Shown here: in pieces, positions 6,888 through 14,480 of the stretch
How the letters are laid out: each line of letters starts with the position of its first letter
Numbering within the stretch: position 1 is the first letter of the stretch
IMG/VR virus record: IMGVR_UViG_3300027659_000015
Coordinates: 1 to 64,000 of that record
Strand: one strand, 5' to 3'
Source: a virus
Length of the DNA: 64,000 nt
Position numbers and translations under genes: made by a program
The notes under the pieces: model-generated
Database searches by the model: none
Seen by the model: only the letters and a program-made list of their open reading frames with translations
What the model was told of the DNA's origin: nothing

Positions 6888-7701
6888 TTCTGGTTACATT
6901 GGTCGCCATCTGGCGGCCTTGTTGGCTGTATATGAAGATGACTACCATTTAACTGGTGTTGATAAAATGTGGCGCAAACAATTGTGCCATGAATTCATTG
7001 GCCAAAACATTTTAGAAAACTCTGAAATTAATGGTGAATACGATACAGTCATTCATTTGGCTGGATTGGTCAATGTTGGTATGTCAATGCAGGCACCAAT
7101 GGAATATTACCGTAACAATGTTATTGGTACTTTGAATATGTTGGAGAGAGTTGACTATAAACATTTCATCTTTGCTTCTACTGGTGCTGCCACAGATCCT
7201 GCCAGTCCATATGGTATGTCAAAATTTGTATCTGAACAATTAGTTCGCCAGTATTGTAAATTGAATAACAAGAAATGCACAATATTCCGATTCTATAATG
7301 TGATTGGTACTAATGGTTATGAACCAACCAATGTGGATGGTCTAATGTATAATCTAATGAAAGCCAAAGAGACTGGTTTATTTCATCTGTATGGTATTGA
7401 TTATGATATGTTGCCTGATGGTTCTGCTATCAGAGATTATCTCCATGTTACTGAAGTATGTCTAGCAATTAAGTTTGCTGTTGATACACCAACATCTAAT
7501 TCTTTGATTGAAAACCTAGGACATGGTAAGGGACATTCTGTATTAGAAATGGTGAATGCATTTAAGAAAGCAAACAACTGTGATTTTGGTGTAAAGATTA
7601 TGCAACGCCGTGAAGGTGACGTTGCAAAAACTGTATTAGATGATGTTTCAACATATATGCCATTGGCCAATATTACAATAGAAGAAATGTTAAAGGTTTA
7701 A
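6862..7701 (+). CDS. NAD-dependent sugar epimerase/dehydratase (GalE-like SDR)
   Basis: A 279-residue extended short-chain dehydrogenase. It has the Rossmann NAD motif G8-x-x-G11-x-x-G14 (GSSGYIG), a VIHLAG segment (residues 63-68), catalytic Ser/Thr near 106-107 (FASTGAA) and the Y117-x-x-x-K121 pair (SPYGMSK). The RFYNVIG and IRDYLHV segments match UDP-glucose 4-epimerases and related NDP-sugar enzymes. Length is slightly short for GalE (about 330). It probably alters a nucleotide sugar for host surface or phage DNA/protein glycosylation; the substrate is not determinable. No glycosyltransferase is seen in this window. Confidence 0.85.
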   Translation: MKKILITGSSGYIGRHLAALLAVYEDDYHLTGVDKMWRKQLCHEFIGQNILENSEINGEYDTVIHLAGLVNVGMSMQAPMEYYRNNVIGTLNMLERVDYKHFIFASTGAATDPASPYGMSKFVSEQLVRQYCKLNNKKCTIFRFYNVIGTNGYEPTNVDGLMYNLMKAKETGLFHLYGIDYDMLPDGSAIRDYLHVTEVCLAIKFAVDTPTSNSLIENLGHGKGHSVLEMVNAFKKANNCDFGVKIMQRREGDVAKTVLDDVSTYMPLANITIEEMLKV

Positions 7702-7703
7702 AA

Positions 7704-8348
7704 ATGAAAGTTTATAAGTCGAATTACCGCCATCATTGGATTTCTCCGTATATTATACTGGAGAAAGTATTCTTTTGGCGTGAGATTGATTATGATGAAC
7801 CTATCATTGAAAAATGGGCAGACCGTTTGTTGCCTTTCAGTAAGGCATATCAGGCTGTCATGGATTTCATTTATCCAAAAATTGATTATGTAAAGATTGA
7901 CCGTTATGATACTTGGTCAATGGATCACACATTGGCTGATATCATTCTTCCTATGTTGAAACAGCTGAATGCTGAGAAACACGGTGCACCTCATGTTGAT
8001 GATGAAGATGTTCCAATGGAATTACAATCTTGGACTTCACCAGCTAAAGATGAATATGATGTGGATGGCCAGCACTTTGCTCGTTGGGAATGGGTTATGA
8101 ATGAAATGATTTTTGCTTTTGAATCCAAAGTTAATGATGGATGGCAAGAAAAGTTTTATTCAGGTGTTTCTAATATGAAAAGTGTACCATGTGAATGGGA
8201 TGCAGAAGGCAAACCAACTTTGTATACATTTGAAGAAGGACCTAACCACACATACAAATGTGATTATGATGGCATAGCAGAGGTACAAAAACGAATCACA
8301 AATGGATTCCGTTTGTTTGGTAAATACTTTGAGGCATTGTGGGATTGA
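7704..8348 (+). CDS. conserved phage protein of unknown function, 214 aa
   Basis: Soluble protein opening MKVYKSNYRHHWISPYIILEK, rich in Trp, Tyr and Asp, with HVDDEDVP in the middle and WEWVMNEMIFAFE near residue 128. The type is familiar from T4-like and other myoviruses as a conserved unknown, found near nucleotide and DNA genes. No catalytic motif can be pointed to. It follows the epimerase by 2 nt, so the two are probably co-translated. Confidence 0.75.
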   Translation: MKVYKSNYRHHWISPYIILEKVFFWREIDYDEPIIEKWADRLLPFSKAYQAVMDFIYPKIDYVKIDRYDTWSMDHTLADIILPMLKQLNAEKHGAPHVDDEDVPMELQSWTSPAKDEYDVDGQHFARWEWVMNEMIFAFESKVNDGWQEKFYSGVSNMKSVPCEWDAEGKPTLYTFEEGPNHTYKCDYDGIAEVQKRITNGFRLFGKYFEALWD

Positions 8349-8349
8349 T

Positions 8350-8565
8350 ATGACAGACAATAAAATTGAAGATATAGCATTTGAAGTAGATACTTTTATT
8401 TTGATGATGATTAACAAATACGGATTGGATCCATTAACATTGAGTTCAGTTATGACGGCTAGATTGGTATTGGCCAATGATGTTACAGGTTCTGGTGATG
8501 ACTTTAGAAAATTGCTGGAAAAAATACCAGCATTTAAACCAAAGGCTATTGAAGCGGTACATTAA
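8350..8565 (+). CDS. hypothetical protein, 71 aa
   Basis: The ATG at 8350 is chosen because it starts right after the preceding stop (TGATATGA); an upstream in-frame ATG lies inside the previous gene. The protein is helical and acidic (MTDNKIEDIAFEVDTFILMM) with a hydrophobic face that could pack in a small helical bundle. Its stop overlaps the next ATG (TAATG). Function unknown. Confidence 0.7.
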   Translation: MTDNKIEDIAFEVDTFILMMINKYGLDPLTLSSVMTARLVLANDVTGSGDDFRKLLEKIPAFKPKAIEAVH

Positions 8566-8804
8566 TGATTAGTATTATACATTACATTTCAGCAAGCAGA
8601 CGATTGGAAGAATCTAAGAAAACTGTTATGATGCTAGGTGGTGAACGTGAGGCACCAGAGATGGTGAGAGCACAGCGTGATATGATTGCACTAGAAAAAG
8701 AATACTATGGTGAAAGAGTTACTGCTATGTTATTCTATTCTGGCATGGCAGCATTCATTAGTTTCGTGGCTTATATTTTTTATGATGTTGTAACAAGAGG
8801 TTAA
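8565..8804 (+). CDS. small C-tail-anchored membrane protein, 79 aa
   Basis: The N-terminal ~50 residues are charged and helical (SRRLEESKKTV, EREAPEMVRAQRDMIALEKEY). One transmembrane helix follows near the C-terminus (MLFYSGMAAFISFVAYIFY, about residues 55-73). A cytoplasmic coiled segment with a C-terminal anchor is predicted. Unknown function. Confidence 0.65.
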   Translation: MISIIHYISASRRLEESKKTVMMLGGEREAPEMVRAQRDMIALEKEYYGERVTAMLFYSGMAAFISFVAYIFYDVVTRG

Positions 8805-8806
8805 TT

Positions 8807-9052
8807 ATGTGGAAAAATATTATTAATATATTTGAGGGATTTCCTTGGTGGATGATACCTATAATAGTGGTGATTGTCGTTGTTGTATTATTTTTTCCAA
8901 TGCCACCAAAAGTAAATCCGGTACTAAAAGATTTTAAAGATGGTATCCAAAATCACCTGACCTGGTCAATCAAAGGTGAATGTTTTTTTGTACGACCTAA
9001 CGATGATGTAACCGTATATCTTGTACGGGTGCCTGATTGTGATAAAAAATAA
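8807..9052 (+). CDS. small membrane protein, 81 aa, N-terminal TM
   Basis: After a short aromatic start the protein has a strong Ile/Val-rich helix (about residues 14-32, WWMIPIIVVIVVVVLFF), followed by about 48 residues with two Cys (KGECFFV, PDCDKK) that probably lie in the periplasm. The pair of adjacent membrane genes here may act together, but nothing identifies a function. Confidence 0.65.
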   Translation: MWKNIINIFEGFPWWMIPIIVVIVVVVLFFPMPPKVNPVLKDFKDGIQNHLTWSIKGECFFVRPNDDVTVYLVRVPDCDKK

Positions 9053-9061
9053 GGAGTTAGT

Positions 9062-9358
9062 ATGAGTTTGTTTATTGAAGTCAATTCTATTGATAAAAAT
9101 TGTCCAGTTATTATTAATTTGGAATCTGTAATTGAGATTGCACCATTAGCCGCAGGCGGTTGTGCTTTGTTCTTTCCTGATGCTGCTGCCGTTGGCGGTA
9201 AAACTGCAATGAAAGTAACTGACACATATGAACAGTTTAAACAATTTGCTATTCAACCTGTAAGTGCTGAAGATATTGCTGCTAGATTTCCTAAAGTAAC
9301 GGCAGAAGCAAAAGGCAAGAAGTCTACAACACCAGAATACGACATACCTAAACTATGA
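9062..9358 (+). CDS. hypothetical protein, 98 aa
   Basis: AAGGAG at 9051-9056 gives a good ribosome binding site. The first 60 residues (MSLFIEVNSIDKNCPVIINL, then ESVIEIAP and GGKTAMKV) look like a small beta domain; the last 30 residues are basic and probably disordered (EAKGKKSTTPEYD). The stop overlaps the next gene by ATGA. No family recognised. Confidence 0.7.
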   Translation: MSLFIEVNSIDKNCPVIINLESVIEIAPLAAGGCALFFPDAAAVGGKTAMKVTDTYEQFKQFAIQPVSAEDIAARFPKVTAEAKGKKSTTPEYDIPKL

Positions 9359-9552
9359 CAAAATTTGAATTTAAATGTATACAAGAAACTGGTGTAGGTG
9401 CCAGTCGAACTACAATTGTGCAAACTGATGCACACTTTTTACCTGAAGTAATTGAAGAATTTCAAACCTTTCTGCGTGGTTGTGGTTATTACTTCAATGG
9501 TGTTTTAGAATTTGTAGATGAAGATGATGGATTCTCTGAAACCAAGCTTTGA
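9355..9552 (+). CDS. hypothetical protein, 65 aa
   Basis: Small soluble alpha/beta protein (MTKFEFKCIQETGVGASRTT, HFLPEVIEEFQTFLRGCGYYF) with an acidic tail. Beta strand, helix and second strand are arranged as in a minimal ferredoxin-like half. Translationally coupled to the upstream gene by ATGA. Function unknown. Confidence 0.65.
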   Translation: MTKFEFKCIQETGVGASRTTIVQTDAHFLPEVIEEFQTFLRGCGYYFNGVLEFVDEDDGFSETKL

Positions 9553-9814
9553 GTGGATAAGAGATGACTGGCGCTCTAATACATATCGTTTTATGGTTGA
9601 GTGTCTTGCTTGGGCTATTAGTATTGGTTGTTCTATTACTATGGCTCTTACTGTACCTAATCCCCCTCTTCTTTTACTTTATCCTATTTGGATTACTGGT
9701 TGTGCCTTGTACGCTTGGGCTGCTTTTTCTCGTAAGTCTTTTGGCATGCTAGCCAATTATATGTTATTAGTTACGATTGATTTTATTGGTTTGATAAGGA
9801 TGTTATTGGTGTGA
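9518..9814 (+). CDS. membrane protein, 98 aa, two to three TM segments
   Basis: Overlaps the preceding gene by 35 nt if the first ATG is used; ATGs at 9524 and 9527 are alternatives and no clear Shine-Dalgarno decides. Two or three hydrophobic helices are visible (FMVECLAWAISIGCSITMAL, PPLLLLYPIWITGCALYAW, ANYMLLVTIDFIGLIRMLL). Another frame in this stretch (9564-9752) is also hydrophobic but ends early and is taken as a shadow. The type, with TVPNPP between helices 1 and 2, occurs in other phages as an unknown membrane protein. Confidence 0.7.
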   Translation: MKMMDSLKPSFEWIRDDWRSNTYRFMVECLAWAISIGCSITMALTVPNPPLLLLYPIWITGCALYAWAAFSRKSFGMLANYMLLVTIDFIGLIRMLLV

Positions 9815-9939
9815 AAAAGTGGATAATTCGTATCCTTCTTTTACCTCTATGGTTGCCAATCATCTTTATTTGGGGTATAATAGCACCAGCATTAATTTTT
9901 GGCTTATTGTTTGCTTTCTTTAAACACCTGTTCCTATGA
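9811..9939 (+). CDS. 42-residue membrane peptide (GTG start)
   Basis: A GTG overlaps the previous stop (GTGA at 9811-9814), and the frame runs VKKWIIRILLLPLWLP through one or two hydrophobic helices to a TGA that overlaps the next ATG (ATGA, 9936-9939). Perfect coupling on both sides is the main support. The promoter at 9853-9881 lies inside it. Confidence 0.6.
   Translation: MKKWIIRILLLPLWLPIIFIWGIIAPALIFGLLFAFFKHLFL
9853..9881 (+). promoter_or_regulatory. sigma70-type promoter inside a coding region
   Basis: TTGCCA at 9853-9858, 17-nt spacer, TATAAT at 9876-9881. It is embedded in the small membrane-peptide gene and about 55 nt upstream of the ATG at 9936, so it can drive the following group of genes independently of upstream transcripts. 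Confidence 0.75.
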
Positions 9940-10481
9940 ATATCTTCTATCTTGATCCCGATCCACAGATTTGTGCTGAGATGCACAATAACAAACATTG
10001 CGTAAAGATGATTCTCGAATATGCACAATTACTCTCAACTGCTCATCGTGTTCTTGACGGGACTCTTATCGACCGCCTCAGTGCTTCTGGTCGTAAACAA
10101 AAAGCATATGTACTTGCCGATTACCGTGAGTCCGCTCTTTACTCTGCTACTCATATCAATCACCCATCGGCAATATGGGTAAGAAAGACACACCAAAATT
10201 ATATGTGGTTGGCTGAACTGCTTGAGATGTTATGTTGGGAATATACATATCGATATGAAAAAATACACAAAGTAGAACGTGTTGGACTTATGCAATTGTT
10301 GAAGAATGAATTTCCTAGAAACATACCAATTGGCCCCTTTACAGGTCCAACACCAGCCATGCCTGAAGATGTAAAAGTACCAGGCAATTCATTGGCATCC
10401 TATCGTAACTACTATAACAAAAACAAAACACATCTGGCAGACTGGAAGAAACGACCAGTTCCACAATGGTTTCAAGGATAA
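9936..10481 (+). CDS. conserved phage protein of unknown function, 181 aa
   Basis: Opens MNIFYLDPDPQICAEMHNNK with HCVKMILEYAQLLSTAHRVLDG immediately after. The D-x-D, paired His and Cys are conserved in a protein family seen widely in T4-like and marine phages that has no assigned activity. A second motif, SHTHxNHPSxxWVR-like (ATHINHPSAIWVR, about residues 72-84), supports an enzyme with a His-rich site. It is the first gene after the promoter at 9853. Confidence 0.75.
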   Translation: MNIFYLDPDPQICAEMHNNKHCVKMILEYAQLLSTAHRVLDGTLIDRLSASGRKQKAYVLADYRESALYSATHINHPSAIWVRKTHQNYMWLAELLEMLCWEYTYRYEKIHKVERVGLMQLLKNEFPRNIPIGPFTGPTPAMPEDVKVPGNSLASYRNYYNKNKTHLADWKKRPVPQWFQG

Positions 10482-10489
10482 ATATTGAC

Positions 10490-10768
10490 ATGATATACGA
10501 TTTTTACAATAAACAAACCGAACAAATCGAAGAACATACTATGCGCCTATCGGAGTATGACGATTTCGTTGCCAACAATTCACACCTAGAGAGATATCAC
10601 TCACCAACAGGTCTTCCTGGTTTTGGTGATGGTATGCGTATGGACACACCAGGAACTGGTAAGGCAGACTCCACATTTGAAAAGTATGTCATCAATCGTA
10701 TGAAGGAAACCATACCTGGAAATACGATTAAGACTGGCCATAAAACCAAAATGTCAAGAGAGTGGTAA
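10490..10768 (+). CDS. hypothetical protein, 92 aa, FmdB-like fold without zinc ribbon (weak)
   Basis: The start at 10490 is chosen because it begins after the preceding stop with AAGGA 12 nt before it; a longer frame from 10466 would overlap. The opening IYDFYNKQTEQIEEHTMRLSEYDDF cut as tyrosine-strand, turn and helix, and the later YVINRMKETIPGNT block, resemble phage relatives of FmdB-type regulatory proteins that have lost the zinc ribbon. That is a weak similarity. Its stop overlaps the next gene as TAATG. Confidence 0.65.
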   Translation: MIYDFYNKQTEQIEEHTMRLSEYDDFVANNSHLERYHSPTGLPGFGDGMRMDTPGTGKADSTFEKYVINRMKETIPGNTIKTGHKTKMSREW

Positions 10769-10980
10769 TGGCACAGATTCCAGCATTATTTTTACCACCA
10801 TCAACAAGGAGCGTGCATGTTAAGAAAGCCTCCGTGAAACCTAATACTTCCAAGAAAAAGTCCAACAAACAAAAAGGAAGTATGAATGAGCAAAAAAAGA
10901 ATGATGCCACGCAGTGTTCGTATCTACTACGAACAGATGAAGAAGAAACGTTTGGAACAAGAATTAGCGGAGTATGCTAA
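10768..10980 (+). CDS. hypothetical basic protein, 70 aa
   Basis: TAATG coupling to the previous stop sets the start. The N-terminal half (MAQIPALFLPPSTRSVHVKK) looks protein-like; it continues into a Lys/Ser-rich stretch. The last third overlaps another well-supported gene (10886-11038) in a different frame, so the C-terminus may be an accident of that overlap. Low-to-moderate confidence. Confidence 0.45.
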   Translation: MAQIPALFLPPSTRSVHVKKASVKPNTSKKKSNKQKGSMNEQKKNDATQCSYLLRTDEEETFGTRISGVC

Positions 10981-11038
10981 GAATTTGAAAGAGATGGAAC
11001 GATATAGAGACAGTTTGTATCGTGGTATGGACTACTAA
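10886..11038 (+). CDS. small basic helical protein, 50 aa
   Basis: AAAGGAAG (about 10873-10880) precedes the ATG. The product starts MSKKRMMPRSVRIYYEQMKK and continues as an unbroken Lys/Glu/Arg helix ending RGMDY, a composition typical of real small phage proteins. The frame overlaps the 3' end of the preceding ORF. Its stop lies in a CTAAATA element (11035) that may promote the next gene. Function unknown; nucleic-acid binding is possible. Confidence 0.6.
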   Translation: MSKKRMMPRSVRIYYEQMKKKRLEQELAEYAKNLKEMERYRDSLYRGMDY

Positions 11039-11041
11039 ATA
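11034..11041 (+). promoter_or_regulatory. possible late promoter element ACTAAATA
   Basis: ACTAAATA overlaps the stop of the preceding gene and lies 23 nt before the ATG at 11065. The same octamer recurs at 15271, 48922 and, on the minus strand, 23033. Confidence 0.45.
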
Positions 11042-11064
11042 AAAATTTTAACCATGAGTATATT

Positions 11065-11715
11065 ATGTTTCACTATTGTCCCCCTAAAGATTTACAAGAC
11101 CTACAAGCAACCACCTTTCCTGATGGTAAGAGATACTACACTCTACCAGATGGCACAAGATTACCATCAGTCACCACAGTAATTGGTGCAAAAGGTAAAG
11201 AGGCCATTCTTAAATGGCGGCAGAGAGTTGGTGAAGAAGAGGCAAACAAGATATCACGGAAAGCATCAAGCCGTGGTACAAATGTTCACACACTATGTGA
11301 ACGATATTTAAACAATGAAGCACTTGGTGACATTATGCCTGATGCAAAGGCAATGTTTCTACCACTTAAACCCATATTAAATCGAATCAATAACATTCAT
11401 TACCAAGAATGTACACTTTGGTCTGTCAATCTTGGAATGGCAGGCCGTGTTGACTGTATTGGTGAATTTGATGGTGTTTTGTCTGTAATTGACTTTAAAA
11501 CATCCAAAAGAATCAAGAAAAAAGAAGATATTGACAATTACTTTGCACAATGTGTGGCATATGCCTGCATGTATGAAGAACTGATTGGAAGTGGTATCGA
11601 CCAAATCGTCATTATTATGGCTGTAGATAATGAGGAACCACTGGTTTTTATTGAGAAAACGGCAGACCACCTAAATACTTTATTGGAGTACATAAAGTTT
11701 TATAGGGAAAATTAA
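11065..11715 (+). CDS. RecB/Cas4-like PD-(D/E)XK nuclease
   Basis: A 216-residue protein with a RecB-type nuclease core: a helix carrying H75 (RGTNVHTLCERY), then GRVD130CIG, then VIDFKTSK with D143-x-K145, and a downstream Gln/Tyr helix (YFAQCVAYACMYEE). These are the metal-binding and catalytic positions of the PD-(D/E)XK exonuclease superfamily. The LPSVTTVIGAKGKEA start is common to phage members. Family knowledge: such nucleases act in recombination, host DNA breakdown or end processing. Which of these applies here is not determinable. Confidence 0.85.
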   Translation: MFHYCPPKDLQDLQATTFPDGKRYYTLPDGTRLPSVTTVIGAKGKEAILKWRQRVGEEEANKISRKASSRGTNVHTLCERYLNNEALGDIMPDAKAMFLPLKPILNRINNIHYQECTLWSVNLGMAGRVDCIGEFDGVLSVIDFKTSKRIKKKEDIDNYFAQCVAYACMYEELIGSGIDQIVIIMAVDNEEPLVFIEKTADHLNTLLEYIKFYREN

Positions 11716-12579
11716 ATGGCTATATCAGCATCAGGAGCAGTTTCTTTTGCAGACATTAACACCGAATTTGGTAGAAGTTCAACAGCATCTATTAGTTTTA
11801 CTGATACTAGAACCCATTACATGTCTGCGGGTAATGCTTCGGGTCAAGCAGATTTTGCTGGATTTCGTGGTAAAACAGCAAGTCTAAACATAACGATTGC
11901 TTCAAATCAAACAGGATACAATGTTGCTGCATCTGCAGCAAGTTCTACTTATAATCCAAATTATCAATCATTAGCAGTTGTTGTTAATTCTGGTGTAACT
12001 GTTTATGGTCTCGGTGGTGACGCTAATGGTGGTCCTGGTGGATCAGGTTTGTACTTTTTTAGCACACAGTTAGGTGCAACTAGTTTTCCGTATGGAGTTA
12101 CATTAACAAATAACGGCACAATCGGCGGCGGCGGAGGCAACGGTGGTACTGGTGGATATAACTTTAATGATGGTTATCCAGGTAACAATGGTGGTGATGG
12201 TATTCGAGTACAAGGCACAGGAATGGCTGTCACAATCTACAACAATGGAACAATAAACGGCGGCGGCGGTGGCGGCGGCGGAGGACTCGGTACATCTTCA
12301 CCTGCTAGCGGCGGTGGCGGTGGCGCTCCAAATGGCGGCGGTGGGTATTCTTATGCTGGTGTTCCTGGTTATGGCCAAGCTGCAACTGCAACTACAGGCG
12401 GCAATGGTGGAAGTAGTGGTAACGCTGGCGGTAGAGGTGGTAACTTAGCGGCCGCTGGTTCCAAAGGATCTGGTGGAAACTTTAATGACGGCGGCGGTGC
12501 CGGTTATGCTTCTAGAATTTTATCTGGTGGATCAATTACATACGCTACAGCCGGTACAAGAAACGGCACTGTTGGTTAA
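11716..12579 (+). CDS. glycine-rich adhesin-like structural protein (gp38-type)
   Basis: A 287-residue protein with a short N-terminal domain (residues 1-55, MAISASGAVSFADINTEFGR then a Ser/Thr stretch and FAGFRGKT) shared with the next gene and typical of docking segments in phage fibre proteins. The rest is extremely Gly/Asn-rich, with separated tracts of 5-9 glycines (near residues 135, 181 and 198). Interleaved polyglycine tracts form the polyglycine-II sandwich of gp38 adhesins from T-even-like phages. A receptor-binding tip role is inferred. It begins one base after the nuclease stop. Confidence 0.7.
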   Translation: MAISASGAVSFADINTEFGRSSTASISFTDTRTHYMSAGNASGQADFAGFRGKTASLNITIASNQTGYNVAASAASSTYNPNYQSLAVVVNSGVTVYGLGGDANGGPGGSGLYFFSTQLGATSFPYGVTLTNNGTIGGGGGNGGTGGYNFNDGYPGNNGGDGIRVQGTGMAVTIYNNGTINGGGGGGGGGLGTSSPASGGGGGAPNGGGGYSYAGVPGYGQAATATTGGNGGSSGNAGGRGGNLAAAGSKGSGGNFNDGGGAGYASRILSGGSITYATAGTRNGTVG

Positions 12580-12596
12580 TCAATAAGGAAAAATAA

Positions 12597-14297
12597 ATGG
12601 CATTACAGGCATCAGGTAGTATAAAATTTTCTGATATTGCTACTGAATTATCTTATTCTAGTACAAATTTTAGTTTTAGTAATACGGCGGCTAGACAACT
12701 TGCTGGTACAGTTGGTGTACCGACCAATCTAGGTTCATTTAGAAATAAATCTAGAAATTGGCATTTAACTCTACAAACTGCAAGTAATGGAACCACAGAA
12801 TGGTCGTATATTTCACATATGAAAGTTGGTCCTGATGGGTGTTTATATTTGTTAGATAGAACATATGAAACTACTGGTGGGAATGTCACCGCTTGTGTAT
12901 ATAAACTCAATACAGATGGTGCCTCTATTGTGTGGACTAGGACGATAAGTCCAGCAACAGCAACAAGTAATTTTTCACCAAAAAATCTAGATATTGATTC
13001 ATCAGGTAATGTATATGTCGTAACTTATGAGTGGGCAACTAGAGCTAGAGGTAATATTATTTTGGTTAAATTAAACTCCAGTGGAACTTTGGTTTGGAAA
13101 AAACAATATTATACCACAACTGCAACAGCATCCACAAATAGTTACAACGCAAGCGGAACTTACTCGAATGGTTTGCAAAGAATTGAAGGTTTTTCACCAA
13201 GAGTGGCTATAGACAATTCAGGAAATCCTGTAATAACGACAGAACAAACTAACGGCCGGACATATGATAACTATGCTTGGGGTAATGATAGTTGGATGTC
13301 AATAATAAGAATAAATCCATCTGATGGAACAATATTAAATAACTTTGCGCAAAGAGTTAAAGCTCCAACAGACACTACTGTTTCCTGGAATTCTGTTAAT
13401 CCAAGTTTACATTTTGATGCAACATTTAGTCCACAAGATATATTTTTTGATTCTTCGAACAATGGATATGTAAAATCATTAATTATACCTAAAGATGCAC
13501 GATATCAAGATTATTTTGAATGTATTACAAAATTTTCAACAACTGCAATAACAAGAAATACAATATTTTGTAATTATGGTAATGGATCCACACGGATGCA
13601 ATTAAGTTCTGATGAAAGTAATTTTTATATAGGTATTGATGGAAAGGTTGGTAAAATTGGTTCAGCTTTAACGGGTAGTTCTTATACCTATACAAAAACT
13701 ATTACTCAAACTGCAGCAAATGGTGGTGTAGATTTAGCAACAAATCTTTTGGCGACAAAAGATAATCGGTTTATACAAACTAGAGAAGTTAGAACTAATT
13801 ATGAATCGAGATTGGGACCAAAAATATTGGTATTTAATTCTGATGGTTCATTACAATATCAATTTATTAACACAGTCACATCTACTATAAACAATGCTAA
13901 CATGAGTTCTCTCGGAAACGGTATGCCTTCACCGGATTATTGTTCTTGTATTGATAGTTACAATCAAGTATACACTGCTGTTAGATTAAATGACTATAAC
14001 TTTTCTCCAACGAGAAGGTCTTATATTATAAGTAAAGTACCTATAGACAACACAAGAAAAGGTACGATAACAATCGGTAATTATACTGTTAATTTTAATA
14101 CAGATACAGCATATACAATAGGTACAGGCCCAGCTATACAAGCTGCATCTTTAGATTGTACAAGTGGTAATGCAAACCAACCACAGGATCCTACATTAGT
14201 TTCTATTAATACATCATTAGCATATTCTGTTTCAGATTCAACTGTTGGCATTACAAATTCTGGTATAAATAGCTTGGCGGTAAAGGCCAACATATAA
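12597..14297 (+). CDS. adhesin-like structural protein with predicted beta-propeller
   Basis: A 566-residue protein with AAGGA before the start. The first ~50 residues (MALQASGSIKFSDIATELSY and so on) repeat the docking domain of the upstream gene. Residues about 60-480 contain repeated units of the form DSSGNVYV, LNSSGTLVWKKQY, DNSGNPVIT and NSDGSLQYQF. These are typical blades of a beta-propeller whose repeats alternate a D-x-x-G-N turn with W-strands. The C-terminus carries YSVSDSTVGITN, echoed as YTVADTTISITN in the gene at 47327. Likely a surface or receptor-binding virion protein. Confidence 0.7.
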   Translation: MALQASGSIKFSDIATELSYSSTNFSFSNTAARQLAGTVGVPTNLGSFRNKSRNWHLTLQTASNGTTEWSYISHMKVGPDGCLYLLDRTYETTGGNVTACVYKLNTDGASIVWTRTISPATATSNFSPKNLDIDSSGNVYVVTYEWATRARGNIILVKLNSSGTLVWKKQYYTTTATASTNSYNASGTYSNGLQRIEGFSPRVAIDNSGNPVITTEQTNGRTYDNYAWGNDSWMSIIRINPSDGTILNNFAQRVKAPTDTTVSWNSVNPSLHFDATFSPQDIFFDSSNNGYVKSLIIPKDARYQDYFECITKFSTTAITRNTIFCNYGNGSTRMQLSSDESNFYIGIDGKVGKIGSALTGSSYTYTKTITQTAANGGVDLATNLLATKDNRFIQTREVRTNYESRLGPKILVFNSDGSLQYQFINTVTSTINNANMSSLGNGMPSPDYCSCIDSYNQVYTAVRLNDYNFSPTRRSYIISKVPIDNTRKGTITIGNYTVNFNTDTAYTIGTGPAIQAASLDCTSGNANQPQDPTLVSINTSLAYSVSDSTVGITNSGINSLAVKANI

Positions 14298-14302
14298 GCC
14301 TA

Positions 14303-14331
14303 TTGCCAAACTAAAATAAATATAGTATAAT
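14303..14331 (+). promoter_or_regulatory. sigma70-type promoter for the tmRNA
   Basis: TTGCCA at 14303-14308, 17-nt spacer, TATAAT at 14326-14331. Transcription would start near 14338 and run through the permuted tmRNA into the outer-membrane protein gene. An AATAAATA late-type element (14315-14322) lies inside the spacer, so the same site may be used early and late. Confidence 0.85.
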
Positions 14332-14416
14332 GGACTACTTCGAACCCATCATATTAATAATTTGCCTAATAACCATAGGATGGTTAATATGGTACTATAA
14401 TAAGATGGGTGACTGA
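14330..14416 (+). CDS. possible 28-residue membrane peptide
   Basis: A short frame, MDYFEPIILIICLITIGWLI and on to a TGA at 14414, encodes one hydrophobic helix flanked by charged ends. It resembles other tiny membrane peptides in this genome, but its ATG overlaps the -10 box of the tmRNA promoter. It could only be translated from an upstream transcript, and no ribosome binding site is visible. Weak call. Confidence 0.3.
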   Translation: MDYFEPIILIICLITIGWLIWYYNKMGD

Positions 14417-14417
14417 A

Positions 14418-14480
14418 TTGTTGTATGAAGCAACTAGAAAAGTATTCTGGACGGGGGTGCGAATCCCCCCAGCTCCACCA
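14418..14480 (+). ncRNA. tmRNA acceptor piece (3' half)
   Basis: The T-stem GGGGG (14453-14457) and CCCCC (14465-14469) enclose the 7-nt loop TGCGAAT. Then comes the acceptor strand C-AGCTCC (14470-14476), discriminator A and CCA (14478-14480), as in bacterial tmRNA. Upstream a small hairpin (GTTG 14420-14423 with CAAC 14431-14434) may be its first element. The 5' limit is approximate. There is no anticodon arm, so it is not a tRNA. Confidence 0.85.

Noticed and set aside
9564-9752. 62-residue hydrophobic ORF overlapping the membrane protein at 9518
   Set aside because: It is shorter, lacks coupling to neighbours, and the other frame continues to a GTGA overlap with the next gene.
14453-14480. 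tRNA gene ending in CCA
   Set aside because: Only a T-arm and acceptor 3' strand are present; there is no anticodon arm or matching upstream 5' strand. The matching 5' strand is downstream, as in a permuted tmRNA.
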